Shown here in pieces: positions 43,129 to 51,483 of a DNA stretch of 56,548 nt. The stretch is from Pseudomonas sp. CBZ-4. Lineage in GTDB: Bacteria > Pseudomonadota > Gammaproteobacteria > Pseudomonadales > Pseudomonadaceae. The stretch lies in contig NZ_ANNV01000133.1 of NCBI RefSeq assembly GCF_000346755.1, forward strand, positions 1 through 56,548, given 5' to 3'. Position 1 is the stretch's first letter; each line of letters starts with the position of its first letter. Made by a program: the position numbers and the translations under genes. The notes under the pieces are model-generated. The model was not told the DNA's origin and did not search any database. It saw only the letters and a program-made list of their open reading frames with translations.

Positions 43129-43263
43129 ATGTTGCAACTCACCCACACCCAGGTTTGCCCTGCTGCCAGCGCCCCGCGCTCGGTGTCGGCTACCCGTGTA
43201 TGCGGTTCGAGCGCAGCGGTAAGCTTTTATTTTGGGTATTGGTTTAGCCACTGGCGCGCCTGA
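43129..43263 (+). CDS. aromatic leader peptide 1 (candidate attenuator)
   Basis: Unannotated-size ORF of 44 residues with GGAG seven bases before its ATG. Its C-terminal third is SFYFGYWFSHW: within eleven residues there are three Phe, two Tyr, two Trp and one His. It ends 52 bases before a perfect intrinsic terminator (43316-43352) and lies upstream of a DAHP synthase, the enzyme that opens aromatic amino acid synthesis. This is the layout of ribosome-stalling attenuation, in which shortage of charged aromatic tRNAs would prevent termination. The antitermination structure is not fully resolved: GGGGT (43291-43295) can pair with ACCCC (43315-43319) of the terminator arm. Confidence 0.72.
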   Translation: MLQLTHTQVCPAASAPRSVSATRVCGSSAAVSFYFGYWFSHWRA

Positions 43264-43315
43264 TACCTGAAATCGGCGGCCACTACTCAAGGGGTCGCCT
43301 GCCAGAGAAATCTAA

Positions 43316-43352
43316 CCCCCGGTCGGCTCCCCGACCGGGGGTTTTGTTTTTT
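43316..43352 (+). terminator. intrinsic terminator in the DAHP synthase leader
   Basis: CCCCCGGTCGG and CCGACCGGGGG form a perfect 11-bp stem with a 4-base loop, followed by TTTTGTTTTTT. It stands between leader peptide 1 and leader peptide 2, some 250 bases before the DAHP synthase, so it must be read through for expression. Confidence 0.93.
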
Positions 43353-43409
43353 GGCCTGCAGACAAAAGCCCTTCATAAAATTTTGCAAGAACACTTAAGG
43401 AATCACGAC

Positions 43410-43562
43410 ATGAACTACGCCACCTATTACCGCTACGACACTTGCACTGCATGGCGATTTAGCAAGCTCCGTTCGGGACAGCCTGCCGCCTCCGATCGGT
43501 CACCTATTGGTGGCAAGCCAACACACGTAGCCGATACGGCCAATTGTCGAACACCCCAGTAG
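43410..43562 (+). CDS. aromatic leader peptide 2 (Tyr-rich)
   Basis: ORF of 50 residues starting MNYATYYRYDTCTAWRF with AAGGA eight bases upstream. Four of the first nine residues are Tyr, followed by Trp15 and Phe17; the rest is unremarkable. Its stop codon (43560-43562) touches the 5' arm of a strong hairpin (43562-43596) that ends at the Shine-Dalgarno sequence of the DAHP synthase. A ribosome completing this ORF would open that hairpin, so translation coupling is plausible. Both leader ORFs could instead be fortuitous, but good ribosome-binding sites argue against that. Confidence 0.62.
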   Translation: MNYATYYRYDTCTAWRFSKLRSGQPAASDRSPIGGKPTHVADTANCRTPQ

Positions 43563-43596
43563 GGCCAAGCGTGCGGGAATAACCCGCCGCTTGCCC
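43562..43596 (+). promoter_or_regulatory. hairpin abutting the DAHP synthase ribosome-binding site
   Basis: Fourteen paired bases in three helical blocks (43562-43565/43593-43596, 43567-43571/43588-43592, 43573-43577/43583-43587) with single-base bulges and loop AATAA. AGGA (43597-43600) follows at once. There is no U tract, so it is not a terminator. Confidence 0.65.
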
Positions 43597-43610
43597 AGGA
43601 AGCCTTGAAT

Positions 43611-44690
43611 ATGAACGCTGCCACCGCCGCTCTGCCTGTTACCAATCTGTCCAGCGCCAATGAAGCCCTGACCCAGCGCCTGCCCAGCTCCCTTGAGCTC
43701 AAGCACCAGCTACCTCTCAGCCCGTTCCTCAACGAACAGATCCACGCCCATCGCCAAGCCGTGCGCGCCATCCTCAATGGCGAAGACAAGCGCTTGCTGG
43801 TGATTGTCGGCCCGTGCTCGATCCACGACCCGGAATCGGCCATGGAGTACGCACGCAACCTGAAGAAACTGGCCCTGGAAGTCAGTGACCAGATGCTGCT
43901 GGTGATCCGCGCCTACGTCGAAAAACCCCGTACCACCATCGGCTGGAAAGGCCTGGCCTACGACCCGCACCTGGACGGCAGCGATGACATGGCCGCCGGC
44001 CTCACCCTGTCCCGTCAATTGATGCGCGAAATGCTGCGCCTGGGCCTGCCGGTTGCCACCGAACTGCTGCAACCCATGGCCGCCGGCTACTTCGATGACC
44101 TGCTCAGCTGGGTAGCGATTGGCGCGCGCACCACCGAGTCGCAGATCCACCGCGAGATGGCCAGCGGCCTGGGCATGCCCGTGGGCTTCAAGAACGGTAC
44201 CGACGGCGGCGTCGCGATTGCCTGCGATGCGATGCGCTCGGCCTCCCACCCGCACCGTCACTTCGGCGTCGACAGCCAAGGCCATCCGGCGATCATCCAG
44301 ACCCCGGGCAACCCCGACACTCACCTGGTGCTGCGCGGCGGTCACCGTGGGCCGAACTACGACGAGCAAAGCGTCGCCCAGGTGAAACACGACCTGGCCA
44401 AATCCAAGGTGGCGGCGCGGATCATGGTCGATTGCAGCCATGCCAACAGTGGCAAAGACCCCTTGCGTCAGCCAGCGGTGTTCAACGAGGTGCTGGAGCA
44501 GCGCCTGCAAGGCGACTCCTCGCTGATCGGCATGATGCTGGAAAGTCACCTGTTCGAGGGCTGCCAGCCACTCAGTGCATCGATGCAATACGGCGTATCG
44601 GTGACCGACGGTTGCCTGGGCTGGGACGCTACCGAGCAACTGCTGCGCAATGCCGCGCAGCGGCTGCGCGAACGCACCACACTCGCCTGA
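43611..44690 (+). CDS. 3-deoxy-7-phosphoheptulonate (DAHP) synthase, class I
   Basis: Cytosolic enzyme of 359 residues condensing phosphoenolpyruvate and erythrose 4-phosphate, the entry to the shikimate pathway. Class I alpha (AroFGH type) features: IVGPCSIHDPESAMEYARNL, VIRAYVEKPRTTIGWKG, MPVGFKNGTDG, VLRGGHRGPNYD, MVDCSHANSGKDP and HLFEGCQ with metal ligands Cys, His and Glu. The ATG at 43611 fits AGGA at 43597-43600 better than the TTG at 43605. Sensitivity to Phe, Tyr or Trp cannot be read reliably. The two aromatic leaders upstream indicate transcription or translation control by aromatic amino acid supply. Confidence 0.95.
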   Translation: MNAATAALPVTNLSSANEALTQRLPSSLELKHQLPLSPFLNEQIHAHRQAVRAILNGEDKRLLVIVGPCSIHDPESAMEYARNLKKLALEVSDQMLLVIRAYVEKPRTTIGWKGLAYDPHLDGSDDMAAGLTLSRQLMREMLRLGLPVATELLQPMAAGYFDDLLSWVAIGARTTESQIHREMASGLGMPVGFKNGTDGGVAIACDAMRSASHPHRHFGVDSQGHPAIIQTPGNPDTHLVLRGGHRGPNYDEQSVAQVKHDLAKSKVAARIMVDCSHANSGKDPLRQPAVFNEVLEQRLQGDSSLIGMMLESHLFEGCQPLSASMQYGVSVTDGCLGWDATEQLLRNAAQRLRERTTLA

Positions 44691-44708
44691 CCGATGACCC
44701 GCCAGACA

Positions 44709-44731
44709 TGTGGGAGGGCCTCCCTCCCACA
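44709..44731. terminator. hairpin after DAHP synthase (REP-like GTGGGAGG)
   Basis: TGTGGGAGGG-CCT-CCCTCCCACA: a ten-base stem 18 bases after the stop. The TGTGGGAG start recalls REP units, but it is a single short hairpin that may serve as a terminator. Confidence 0.65.
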
Positions 44732-44862
44732 CCTGGACCATGCAAACCCCGGTCGCGATTCGTGACCTGGGGTAAAGAGTCCTTTTCAGAATCGGCGGTT
44801 TTTCCGAAGGCACAACGGACGGATACTCGTCGTCATTGTTGATATCCCTTCAGGAGCTACCG

Positions 44863-45681
44863 ATGTCCACCGCCCCACACACCATTCCAGCCTTCGGCCT
44901 CGGCACCTTCCGCTTGCAGGGCAAGGTGGTGATCGACTCCGTGAGCACTGCCCTGGAACTGGGCTACCGCGCCATCGACACCGCGCAGATCTACGAAAAT
45001 GAAGCCGAGGTTGGCCAGGCCATCGCCGACAGCGGTATCCCGCGCGACGAGCTGTTCATCACCAGCAAGATCTGGATCGCCCATTTCGCCGAAGGCCAGT
45101 TGATCCCCAGCCTGCGCGAAAGCCTGCGCAAATTGCGCACCGACCATCTCGACCTGACCCTGATCCACTGGCCGTCCCCGGAAGACCAGGTACCCGTTGC
45201 CGAATTCATGGGGCAGTTACTGGAAGCCAAGCGTCTGGGCCTGACGCGCCAGATCGGTATTTCCAATTTCACCCTGGACCTGATGAAACAGGCGATTGCC
45301 GCTGTGGGCGCCGAAAATATCGCCACCAACCAGATCGAACTGCACCCCTACCTGCAAAACCGCAAGGTCGTGGATTTTGCTACCGCCCACGGCATTCGGA
45401 TCACCTCCTACATGACCCTGGCCTATGGCGAAGTGCTGAACGATCCGGTGATTCAGCAAATCGCAGAACACCACCAGGCGACGGCGGCACAAGTCACGTT
45501 GGCCTGGGCCATGCAAATGGGTTACGCGGTGATCCCGTCGTCTACCCAACGTGCCAACCTGCAAAGCAACCTCAAGGCACAGCAACTGACCTTGAGCGCC
45601 GCCGAGTTGGCGAAGATTGCCGGCCTGGAACGCGGCCACCGCCTGACCAGCCCCAAGGGTATCGCGCCGCTGTGGGACTAA
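44863..45681 (+). CDS. dkgB: 2,5-didehydrogluconate reductase B (aldo/keto reductase)
   Basis: NADPH-dependent aldo/keto reductase of 272 residues. The text follows E. coli DkgB closely throughout: IPAFGLGTFRL, ALELGYRAIDTAQIYENEAEVGQAI, ITSKIWI, LRTDHLDLTLIHWPSP, GISNFTLDLMKQAIAAVGAENIATNQIEL, HPYLQNRKVV and VIPSSTQRANLQSNLKAQ. Catalytic Asp, Tyr, Lys and His are in place. It reduces 2,5-diketogluconate and small carbonyls such as methylglyoxal. AGGAG precedes the ATG. Its stop overlaps the stop of the convergent pseudo-receiver gene. Confidence 0.93.
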   Translation: MSTAPHTIPAFGLGTFRLQGKVVIDSVSTALELGYRAIDTAQIYENEAEVGQAIADSGIPRDELFITSKIWIAHFAEGQLIPSLRESLRKLRTDHLDLTLIHWPSPEDQVPVAEFMGQLLEAKRLGLTRQIGISNFTLDLMKQAIAAVGAENIATNQIELHPYLQNRKVVDFATAHGIRITSYMTLAYGEVLNDPVIQQIAEHHQATAAQVTLAWAMQMGYAVIPSSTQRANLQSNLKAQQLTLSAAELAKIAGLERGHRLTSPKGIAPLWD

Positions 45682-46100
45682 GCCCCGGCGACGGGCGTTC
45701 GGGACAACTCCCGCAGCCAGGGCAATACCCGCAGGCCGCGGGCGGCTTCGGGAGGGTCGATGATATCCATGAAGTGTTCGAGGTTGACGTTGTCCGGCAC
45801 GCCAGGCAGCCGTACCAGCACCGCTGGCGTGATGCCGGCAGGCTGGCCCAGGTCCAGGTGGTCATACACCAGCACATGGCGCACCTGGAGCTGGGGCCCG
45901 CTGGCCTGGGCGGCCAGCCCCGCATTGATGATGAGCACGTCGAACGGCTCAGCCGGAACGGCGGCAAGCACCTGGGCCTCGTCGAAGGTTTGCACTGGCA
46001 CGATCCGGTGATATCCCAGTTGATTGAGCATTTTCTCGATGTACAACCGTTGCAGATGTTGCTCGTCGGCAATCAGGATGGTCAGTGCTTTATTCGGCAT
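45678..46100 (-). CDS. stand-alone pseudo-receiver protein
   Basis: 140 residues resembling a CheY-like receiver: LTILIADEQHLQRLYIEKMLNQLGY keeps the acidic pair (Asp-Glu), but the phospho-acceptor Asp is replaced by Asn in FDVLIINAGL, and no canonical Thr/Ser or Lys follows. It cannot be phosphorylated in the usual way. It lies downstream of an EvgA-like regulator and BvgS-like kinase on the same strand (124-base gap), so it may modulate that relay. The ATG at 46100 begins exactly at the domain. Convergent with dkgB, with a stop-codon overlap of four bases. Confidence 0.78.
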   Translation of the reverse strand: MPNKALTILIADEQHLQRLYIEKMLNQLGYHRIVPVQTFDEAQVLAAVPAEPFDVLIINAGLAAQASGPQLQVRHVLVYDHLDLGQPAGITPAVLVRLPGVPDNVNLEHFMDIIDPPEAARGLRVLPWLRELSRTPVAGA

Positions 46101-46224
46101 GGCAAACCCCTGGGTAGGCAGTGCTCGGCAGTGAGCGCGGACCATTTTCCAGACATATACCGCAGACAAAATCAGGTATGTTCCCTCTTCGCGTAGGAGT
46201 TATCCCAAATCAACTGAGCGGCAA

Positions 46225-49200
46225 TCAGAGTTGATTGCAATAAACGCTCAATGCCTGATGCAGATTGCTGATCGCTGCGCTTACCCCCTCAATCGCTGGC
46301 CCCAGCGCCTGCCTGTCCTGTGTCTCACACGCAGCCTCCAATGCTTCACACCGGTCGATCAGCGCCTGCGCCTTGACCATTCGTGCGCCCCCCTTGGCAC
46401 GGTGCGCGAGGTCATGCAGCCTGGCAAAATCAAACGCCTGTTGAGGCAACGACAACCACTCGAGGTCGGCTTTCAGGCTTTCGATCAACGGGATCAGTAA
46501 TTCTTTGAGGGCGCCCCGGTCATCCCCGGTCAGTCCGGTCAGTGTGCTCAGATCCAGCATCGGCAGGCCGTCAGCCTGGGCAACGCGCGCGGCGCGCGAA
46601 GCGAGTGCCAACCGCAGGTCGTCAAGGCTGGTGGGCTTGAACAGGCAGCCGTCCATACCCGCCTGCCGACAGCGCTCCACCTCCTCTGGCTGGGCATTCG
46701 CGGTAAAGCCCAACAACAAGCACGGCACCAGGCCTCGCTGACGCTCTTGGGCGCGGATGTCATGCGCCAACTGATAACCGTTCTTCAGCGGCATGTTGCA
46801 ATCGGTGATGACCACGTCAAAGTGCCCCGCCTGCCAGTATTGCACCCCTTGCAGGCCGTCGTCGGCAGTGGTGATGCGGTGCCCCAGGAAGCTCAGTTGT
46901 CGGCCCAGCAACAGTCGATTGGCACGGTAGTCGTCCACCACCAGGATATCCAATGCCTGGGGCGGTGGAGTCTCCAGCACCGCCGATAACACCTGGGCCG
47001 GCAAAGCCGCCGTTACCGCCAACACCATCCGCACATCGACCCGCGTGCCTTGCCCCAGCACACTGCTCAAGTGCAACTGGCCACCGAGCATTTCGCACAG
47101 ATTGCGGCTGATCACCAGCCCCAGACCAGAGCCACTGCGTGCCGACTGCTCGGTATTGCTTCCCTGGATAAACGGGTTGAACAGCCGTTGCTGGTCCTCC
47201 GCGCTGATGCCAATGCCGCTGTCTTGCACCCATAACCGCAGCGTCAGTTGGTCTCCTGCCACCACCCCCTGCGCACCGAGCTGCACCTGCCCCCTGGCGG
47301 TGAACTTGATCGCATTGCTCAACAGGTTCGACACGACCTGTTTGAAGCGCAGCGGATCGATCAGTACCGCTCGGTCGATCGTCGAATCAAGCTCAACCTG
47401 TAGCACCAGGCCCTTGGCCCGTGCCAGCCCGTCAAACACCCGTACGACTGATGCCAACTGCTCTTTCAGGTTCGCCGGTTCCAGGGCCAGGGACAAATGG
47501 CCGGATTCGATGCGCGCGATATCAAGAATATCGCCGATGAGCTCCAGCATGCTGCGCGAGGCCCCCGACGCCACCTCCAGCGCATCACGGTCCGCCCGCC
47601 CCTGTTCGGCGTTTTTCAAGGCCAGTTCGATCATGCCGATCACTGCGTTCATCGGCGTGCGGATCTCATGGCTCATCGTCGCCAGAAAGGTGGTCTTCGC
47701 CCGGTTGGCGGCGTCGGCGTCATCCTTGGCGTCTTGCAACTGGCCCAGCAGACGCTGGCGTTCGCTGACATCCACCCAGCCTGCGATCATGCCCACCACG
47801 CTGTCATCGCCATCACGGTAGGGCAGCATCCATTGGTAGATGGTCAGCACTTCACCACTGGGCACCCGGAGGATGCGGTCCTGAATCTGCGGTTCGCCCC
47901 GCGTCATCAACCGCATATAGTCATCATGAAAAGACTGGGCCTGAGGCGGGTTGCCGGGGTCGGTTTCCATCACCGTCTTGCCGATCACATCCTCCAGCTT
48001 GAAGCCAAACACATCGAGGTAGGCGTTGTTGCAGGCCATCAACCGACCCTGGCGGTCGCGTACATAAATCGGGTGGGGCGTGCCATCGATCAGCACGCTC
48101 ATGAAACGCATCTGGTCGCTCAAGGCACGCTCGGCCTGAACCCGTGTACGAATCAGGCGGCGCAGGTAAATGGCCCAGCCCAGGGTCGCCAGCAGCAGCA
48201 ACGCGGCCAGGGCGAAGCCTTGAACGATTGCCGTGCGATGGCGCAACCAGTAGCTGTCGCCGATGATCACTTCGCTGCGCCAGTGGTTGGTCAACTCGTC
48301 CATTTCTTCCGGCGTGATGCTCAACAGGGCCTTGTCGAGGATTGAATACAGCTCCAACTGGCTGCGATTGACACCAAAGGTAATCCGCGCGGGCTCAGTA
48401 CCCACCGTGCTGGTCATACGCAGCCGGTCACGATAGTGGCGCGCAATCATAAAGCGCGCACTGATCAGCGAAACGACGGTGGCATCGACGCTACTTTTGG
48501 CCACCAACTCCATGGCCTGTTCAGGGTTTTCCACATAGACCAACTCGATGCCGGGGTAGTCCTGGGCAATCTGCGCAGCAAGGCTGTTGCCGCCGATAAA
48601 CGCCACGCGCTTGCGCGGCAGGTCCTCAAGGGTGACCACGCTGTCATCATCGGCGCGTACCACCAGCACGTAAGGGTTGGACAAGTAAGGTCGGGTAAAG
48701 CGCAATTTATCGGCGCGTTCGACGCTCGGGGTGATCACCGCCAGCATTTCAACCTGACCGCTGCTGATCTGGTCGATTTGCCGCAACAGCGAGCTGTCCC
48801 GCACCACCTCGAACTTCAAGCCAGTGCGCAAGCTGATCCGCGACAGGACCTCGGCGCTCAACCCTTCAAACTGCCCGTTCTCGTTGAAGAAAGACAGCGG
48901 GACGAACTTGTCGAGTACCGCCACCCTCACCCGCGGATGCTTCTCCAGCCAGCGTTGCTCACTGTCGCTCAAGCGCAACCGCTCAGCCCCCAGGGCACCA
49001 CCGCCACCGGCGCTCCAGCGACGCAGGATTTCCATCTGCTGCGCGGCCGGGATAGCGGCCAGTGCAGCATTGATGATCTTCAGCAGCCGCTCGTTATCCA
49101 GGGTGAAGGCAAACCCGAACGGGTTGACCTCCAAGGCAGAGAAATCCTCAATGCGGACGTTGTTGAGATGATTCTTGTTGATCAGGTAGCGGGTGCTGAT

Positions 49201-49842
49201 GGCGTCACCCAGGTAGACATCTGCCTGGCCGAATGCCACTGCGCCAATAGCCTGGTGAGTCGAGCCATACAACTGCAATTGCGCGCGGGGGTAAAACGCC
49301 TGGACGGCATTGGGCTGCATGTAGTGGTAGAGCATCGCCACACGCTTTCCCGCCAGGTCGGCCGGCAACGACTGGCTGGCGCCTGACCGGGTCACGAGGG
49401 CCGGTTGGTCATTGGCGTAGGAGCGTGACAGTACCAACTGTGTATCCGCCGCCTCATAACCATTGGCCGACCCTAGGAAATCCAGCGCACCTGACTTGAG
49501 TGCCTCGATCACTTCATCGCGGGTGTCGTAGCGCCTGACTTCAATCGTGACATTGAGTATCTGTGCGATCAGCGCCGCATAATCGGCGGAGATGCCTTCA
49601 AGTTCGTCATTGTTGTTACTCAGGTCGAACGGCGCGTAATCAGGGGCCGACACCCCCATGACCAAGGTGCGCCGTTCTCGCAGCCAGCGCCAGTCCGTTT
49701 CATCAAGCTGCACCGTGGATTTTTCAAGACTGGAATGGCCCAGCAATCGCAGCACATGAGGTTCATCCAGAGCCATCGCCACCCAGGGCAAAGACCCCAT
49801 CAGCAGGATGGCAGTGAATTTCGCCAGCCGAGGGGTGGCCAT
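46225..49842 (-). CDS. BvgS/EvgS-like hybrid sensor kinase
   Basis: Inner-membrane phosphorelay kinase of 1205 residues. Signal peptide 1-25; two Venus-flytrap (SBP_bac_3) domains at about 55-275 and 300-525; one membrane segment at about 540-562; a PAS domain at about 580-700; HisKA with His725 in TMSHEIRTP; ATP-binding domain to about 945 (NLLSNAIKFTARG, DSGIGIS, GSGLGLVIS); receiver with Asp1014; HPt with His1147 in LAHRAKGGA. All relay residues are present. It starts one base after the stop of the EvgA-like regulator. Ligands of the flytrap domains are unknown; BvgS relatives respond to nicotinate, sulfate or temperature. Confidence 0.94.
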   Translation of the reverse strand: MATPRLAKFTAILLMGSLPWVAMALDEPHVLRLLGHSSLEKSTVQLDETDWRWLRERRTLVMGVSAPDYAPFDLSNNNDELEGISADYAALIAQILNVTIEVRRYDTRDEVIEALKSGALDFLGSANGYEAADTQLVLSRSYANDQPALVTRSGASQSLPADLAGKRVAMLYHYMQPNAVQAFYPRAQLQLYGSTHQAIGAVAFGQADVYLGDAISTRYLINKNHLNNVRIEDFSALEVNPFGFAFTLDNERLLKIINAALAAIPAAQQMEILRRWSAGGGGALGAERLRLSDSEQRWLEKHPRVRVAVLDKFVPLSFFNENGQFEGLSAEVLSRISLRTGLKFEVVRDSSLLRQIDQISSGQVEMLAVITPSVERADKLRFTRPYLSNPYVLVVRADDDSVVTLEDLPRKRVAFIGGNSLAAQIAQDYPGIELVYVENPEQAMELVAKSSVDATVVSLISARFMIARHYRDRLRMTSTVGTEPARITFGVNRSQLELYSILDKALLSITPEEMDELTNHWRSEVIIGDSYWLRHRTAIVQGFALAALLLLATLGWAIYLRRLIRTRVQAERALSDQMRFMSVLIDGTPHPIYVRDRQGRLMACNNAYLDVFGFKLEDVIGKTVMETDPGNPPQAQSFHDDYMRLMTRGEPQIQDRILRVPSGEVLTIYQWMLPYRDGDDSVVGMIAGWVDVSERQRLLGQLQDAKDDADAANRAKTTFLATMSHEIRTPMNAVIGMIELALKNAEQGRADRDALEVASGASRSMLELIGDILDIARIESGHLSLALEPANLKEQLASVVRVFDGLARAKGLVLQVELDSTIDRAVLIDPLRFKQVVSNLLSNAIKFTARGQVQLGAQGVVAGDQLTLRLWVQDSGIGISAEDQQRLFNPFIQGSNTEQSARSGSGLGLVISRNLCEMLGGQLHLSSVLGQGTRVDVRMVLAVTAALPAQVLSAVLETPPPQALDILVVDDYRANRLLLGRQLSFLGHRITTADDGLQGVQYWQAGHFDVVITDCNMPLKNGYQLAHDIRAQERQRGLVPCLLLGFTANAQPEEVERCRQAGMDGCLFKPTSLDDLRLALASRAARVAQADGLPMLDLSTLTGLTGDDRGALKELLIPLIESLKADLEWLSLPQQAFDFARLHDLAHRAKGGARMVKAQALIDRCEALEAACETQDRQALGPAIEGVSAAISNLHQALSVYCNQL

Positions 49843-49843
49843 T

Positions 49844-50470
49844 TCAGATCAGATGGTTGCGCTGGGCGAATTTAGACAAATGCACCACGGAAGACATGCG
49901 CAGCTTCTCCTTGAGGCGCGTCTTGTAGGTACTGATGGTCTTGTGGCTCAGCAGCATGTCTTCGGCAATTTCCTTGTTGCCAAGGCCCAGGGCCAGCTTC
50001 TGCAACACCGTCAACTCGCGATCCGAAAGCCCCTCCACCAACTCGAGCTCGGTGGTTTGCAGATCATCGCGACGCACCGAACTGGTCGGCAGGCTGGGAA
50101 AGCAACTGTAGTTGGACATTACCGCCTTGATCGCTTTTTGCAGCTCGTCCAGCTCACCGGTCTTGGCGACAAATCCCATGGCGCCGGCACGCATGCAGCG
50201 AGTGGAAAAGAACACTGCCAGGTAGGACGTGAGCACCAGAATCTTGCACGGCAAGCCCAACGCCTTTATTCGGCTGATCACTTCCAAGCCGCCAAGCTTG
50301 GGCATCGCCAGATCAAGGATGACCAGGTCCGGGCGCTCCTCTCGGGCAACCTGCATAGCGTCAGCGCCATTCCCCGCTTCATAAATCTTATCGAAGCCTT
50401 CCTGCTTCAAGAGATAGCGGACCGTGGCGCGAATAAACGGGTGATCATCGACAATCAAAGCTTTGCTCAT
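49844..50470 (-). CDS. LuxR-type response regulator (BvgA/EvgA-like)
   Basis: 208 residues. Receiver with Asp8-Asp9 and phospho-acceptor Asp53 in LVILDLAMPK, Thr in VLTSYLAVF and Lys in FVAKTGEL. A NarL/LuxR helix-turn-helix is at the C-terminus (LSDRELTVLQKLALGLGNKEIAEDMLLSHKTISTYKTRLKEKL). The ATG at 50470 has AGGTGG upstream. The BvgS-like kinase follows after one base, so the two are co-translated and a pair. A candidate inverted repeat lies at 50699-50720. Confidence 0.94.
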   Translation of the reverse strand: MSKALIVDDHPFIRATVRYLLKQEGFDKIYEAGNGADAMQVAREERPDLVILDLAMPKLGGLEVISRIKALGLPCKILVLTSYLAVFFSTRCMRAGAMGFVAKTGELDELQKAIKAVMSNYSCFPSLPTSSVRRDDLQTTELELVEGLSDRELTVLQKLALGLGNKEIAEDMLLSHKTISTYKTRLKEKLRMSSVVHLSKFAQRNHLI

Positions 50471-50698
50471 AAAACCCACCTGAGAAGACAAAGTAACCTG
50501 ACATATCACACGGGACCCGAGCACCTGTGAAAAATGACAGTTCCGACAAACGGCACTGCACTTCATCAGGACACTCGCCAGGCTCAACCTGGCCCCTCCA
50601 ATAGAACACCACCACTGCCAGCTGATGCCGTGCCTTTGTTATTGGGCAGCCGCAAGCGCGCAACTTTAACAACGGCGAGGTGTTTAAATTGAAGGGTT

Positions 50699-50720
50699 AG
50701 TCCTGATTGCATGTAGGACT
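50699..50720. promoter_or_regulatory. inverted repeat AGTCCT-N10-AGGACT
   Basis: Perfect 6-bp arms, spacer GATTGCATGT, about 230 bases upstream of the response-regulator start and 47 bases beyond the MgtC-family stop. Two-turn-like spacing would fit a LuxR-type dimer; role not established. Confidence 0.4.
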
Positions 50721-50766
50721 TTTCCTCACAAAAGCATAGCCAACCCTATGCCAGGCATTTGACCCA

Positions 50767-51483
50767 CTACTCCGTGGTACTTGGGCTCCAGAAGGCCTGC
50801 ACCACCAAGGCCGAGGTGGAAATGCGTGCGACCAGCGCGTCCAGCTCGTCACCATCGACAGACGTCACTGCCAGAGTCGCTTCGATCTCCACTTCTTCGC
50901 TGCCAAACGGGCGCACATCCACGTCACTGGCGGGATAGTTGCAACGCGCCAGCTCCGCTTCCAGCAAGGCCAGCACCGCCTTTTGCTGGGTACGCCGCGC
51001 AACGACATAAAGAATGTTGGTGACCTCCGCCGACACCACATCCAACGGCTGACGGTTAATGTTGTTGACGATTGGCCGCAGCAGCGTATTGGCCGCCAGC
51101 ACAAACAAGGTGCCCAGCAACGCCTCGAGAATCAGGTCGGCACCGGCACAGGCCCCCACCGCGGCCGACGCCCAGAGCGTGGCGGCGGTGTTGAGACCAC
51201 GTACATTGCCTTCTTCGCGCATGATCACCCCGGCACCGAGAAAACCGATGCCCGACACCACATACACAACCACCCGCACCGCGCCTTCCGCGCCGCCCAG
51301 GCGGTTGGCCATATCGACGAAAATCGCCGCCCCCACCGCCACCAGCACATTGGTGCGCAAACCCGCCGTGCGCTGGCGGTACTGGCGCTCGAAGCCGATC
51401 AGGCCACCGAGGATAAACGCGGCGGACAGGCTGACCAGGGTATCGACCAGGGAATTGAAGTTGATGTTATTGATGGCTTGCAT
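50767..51483 (-). CDS. MgtC/SapB family membrane protein
   Basis: Inner-membrane protein of 238 residues. The MgtC core is clear: LSAAFILGGLIGFERQYRQRTAGLRTNVLVAVGAAIFV, VVSGIGFLGAGVIMREEGNVRGLNTAATLWASAAVG. Four to five hydrophobic segments are followed by a cytosolic ACT-like domain (about 150-238). The family promotes survival in low Mg2+ and in hosts, in part by acting on the F-type ATPase. The ATG at 51483 with GGAG upstream is chosen over an in-frame start that would use non-conserved sequence. A structured leader precedes it. Confidence 0.9.
   Translation of the reverse strand: MQAINNINFNSLVDTLVSLSAAFILGGLIGFERQYRQRTAGLRTNVLVAVGAAIFVDMANRLGGAEGAVRVVVYVVSGIGFLGAGVIMREEGNVRGLNTAATLWASAAVGACAGADLILEALLGTLFVLAANTLLRPIVNNINRQPLDVVSAEVTNILYVVARRTQQKAVLALLEAELARCNYPASDVDVRPFGSEEVEIEATLAVTSVDGDELDALVARISTSALVVQAFWSPSTTE

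Noticed and set aside
43264..43352. A T-box or riboswitch in the DAHP synthase leader
   Set aside because: No T-box core or known aptamer pattern was seen; a leader peptide with terminator explains the region better.
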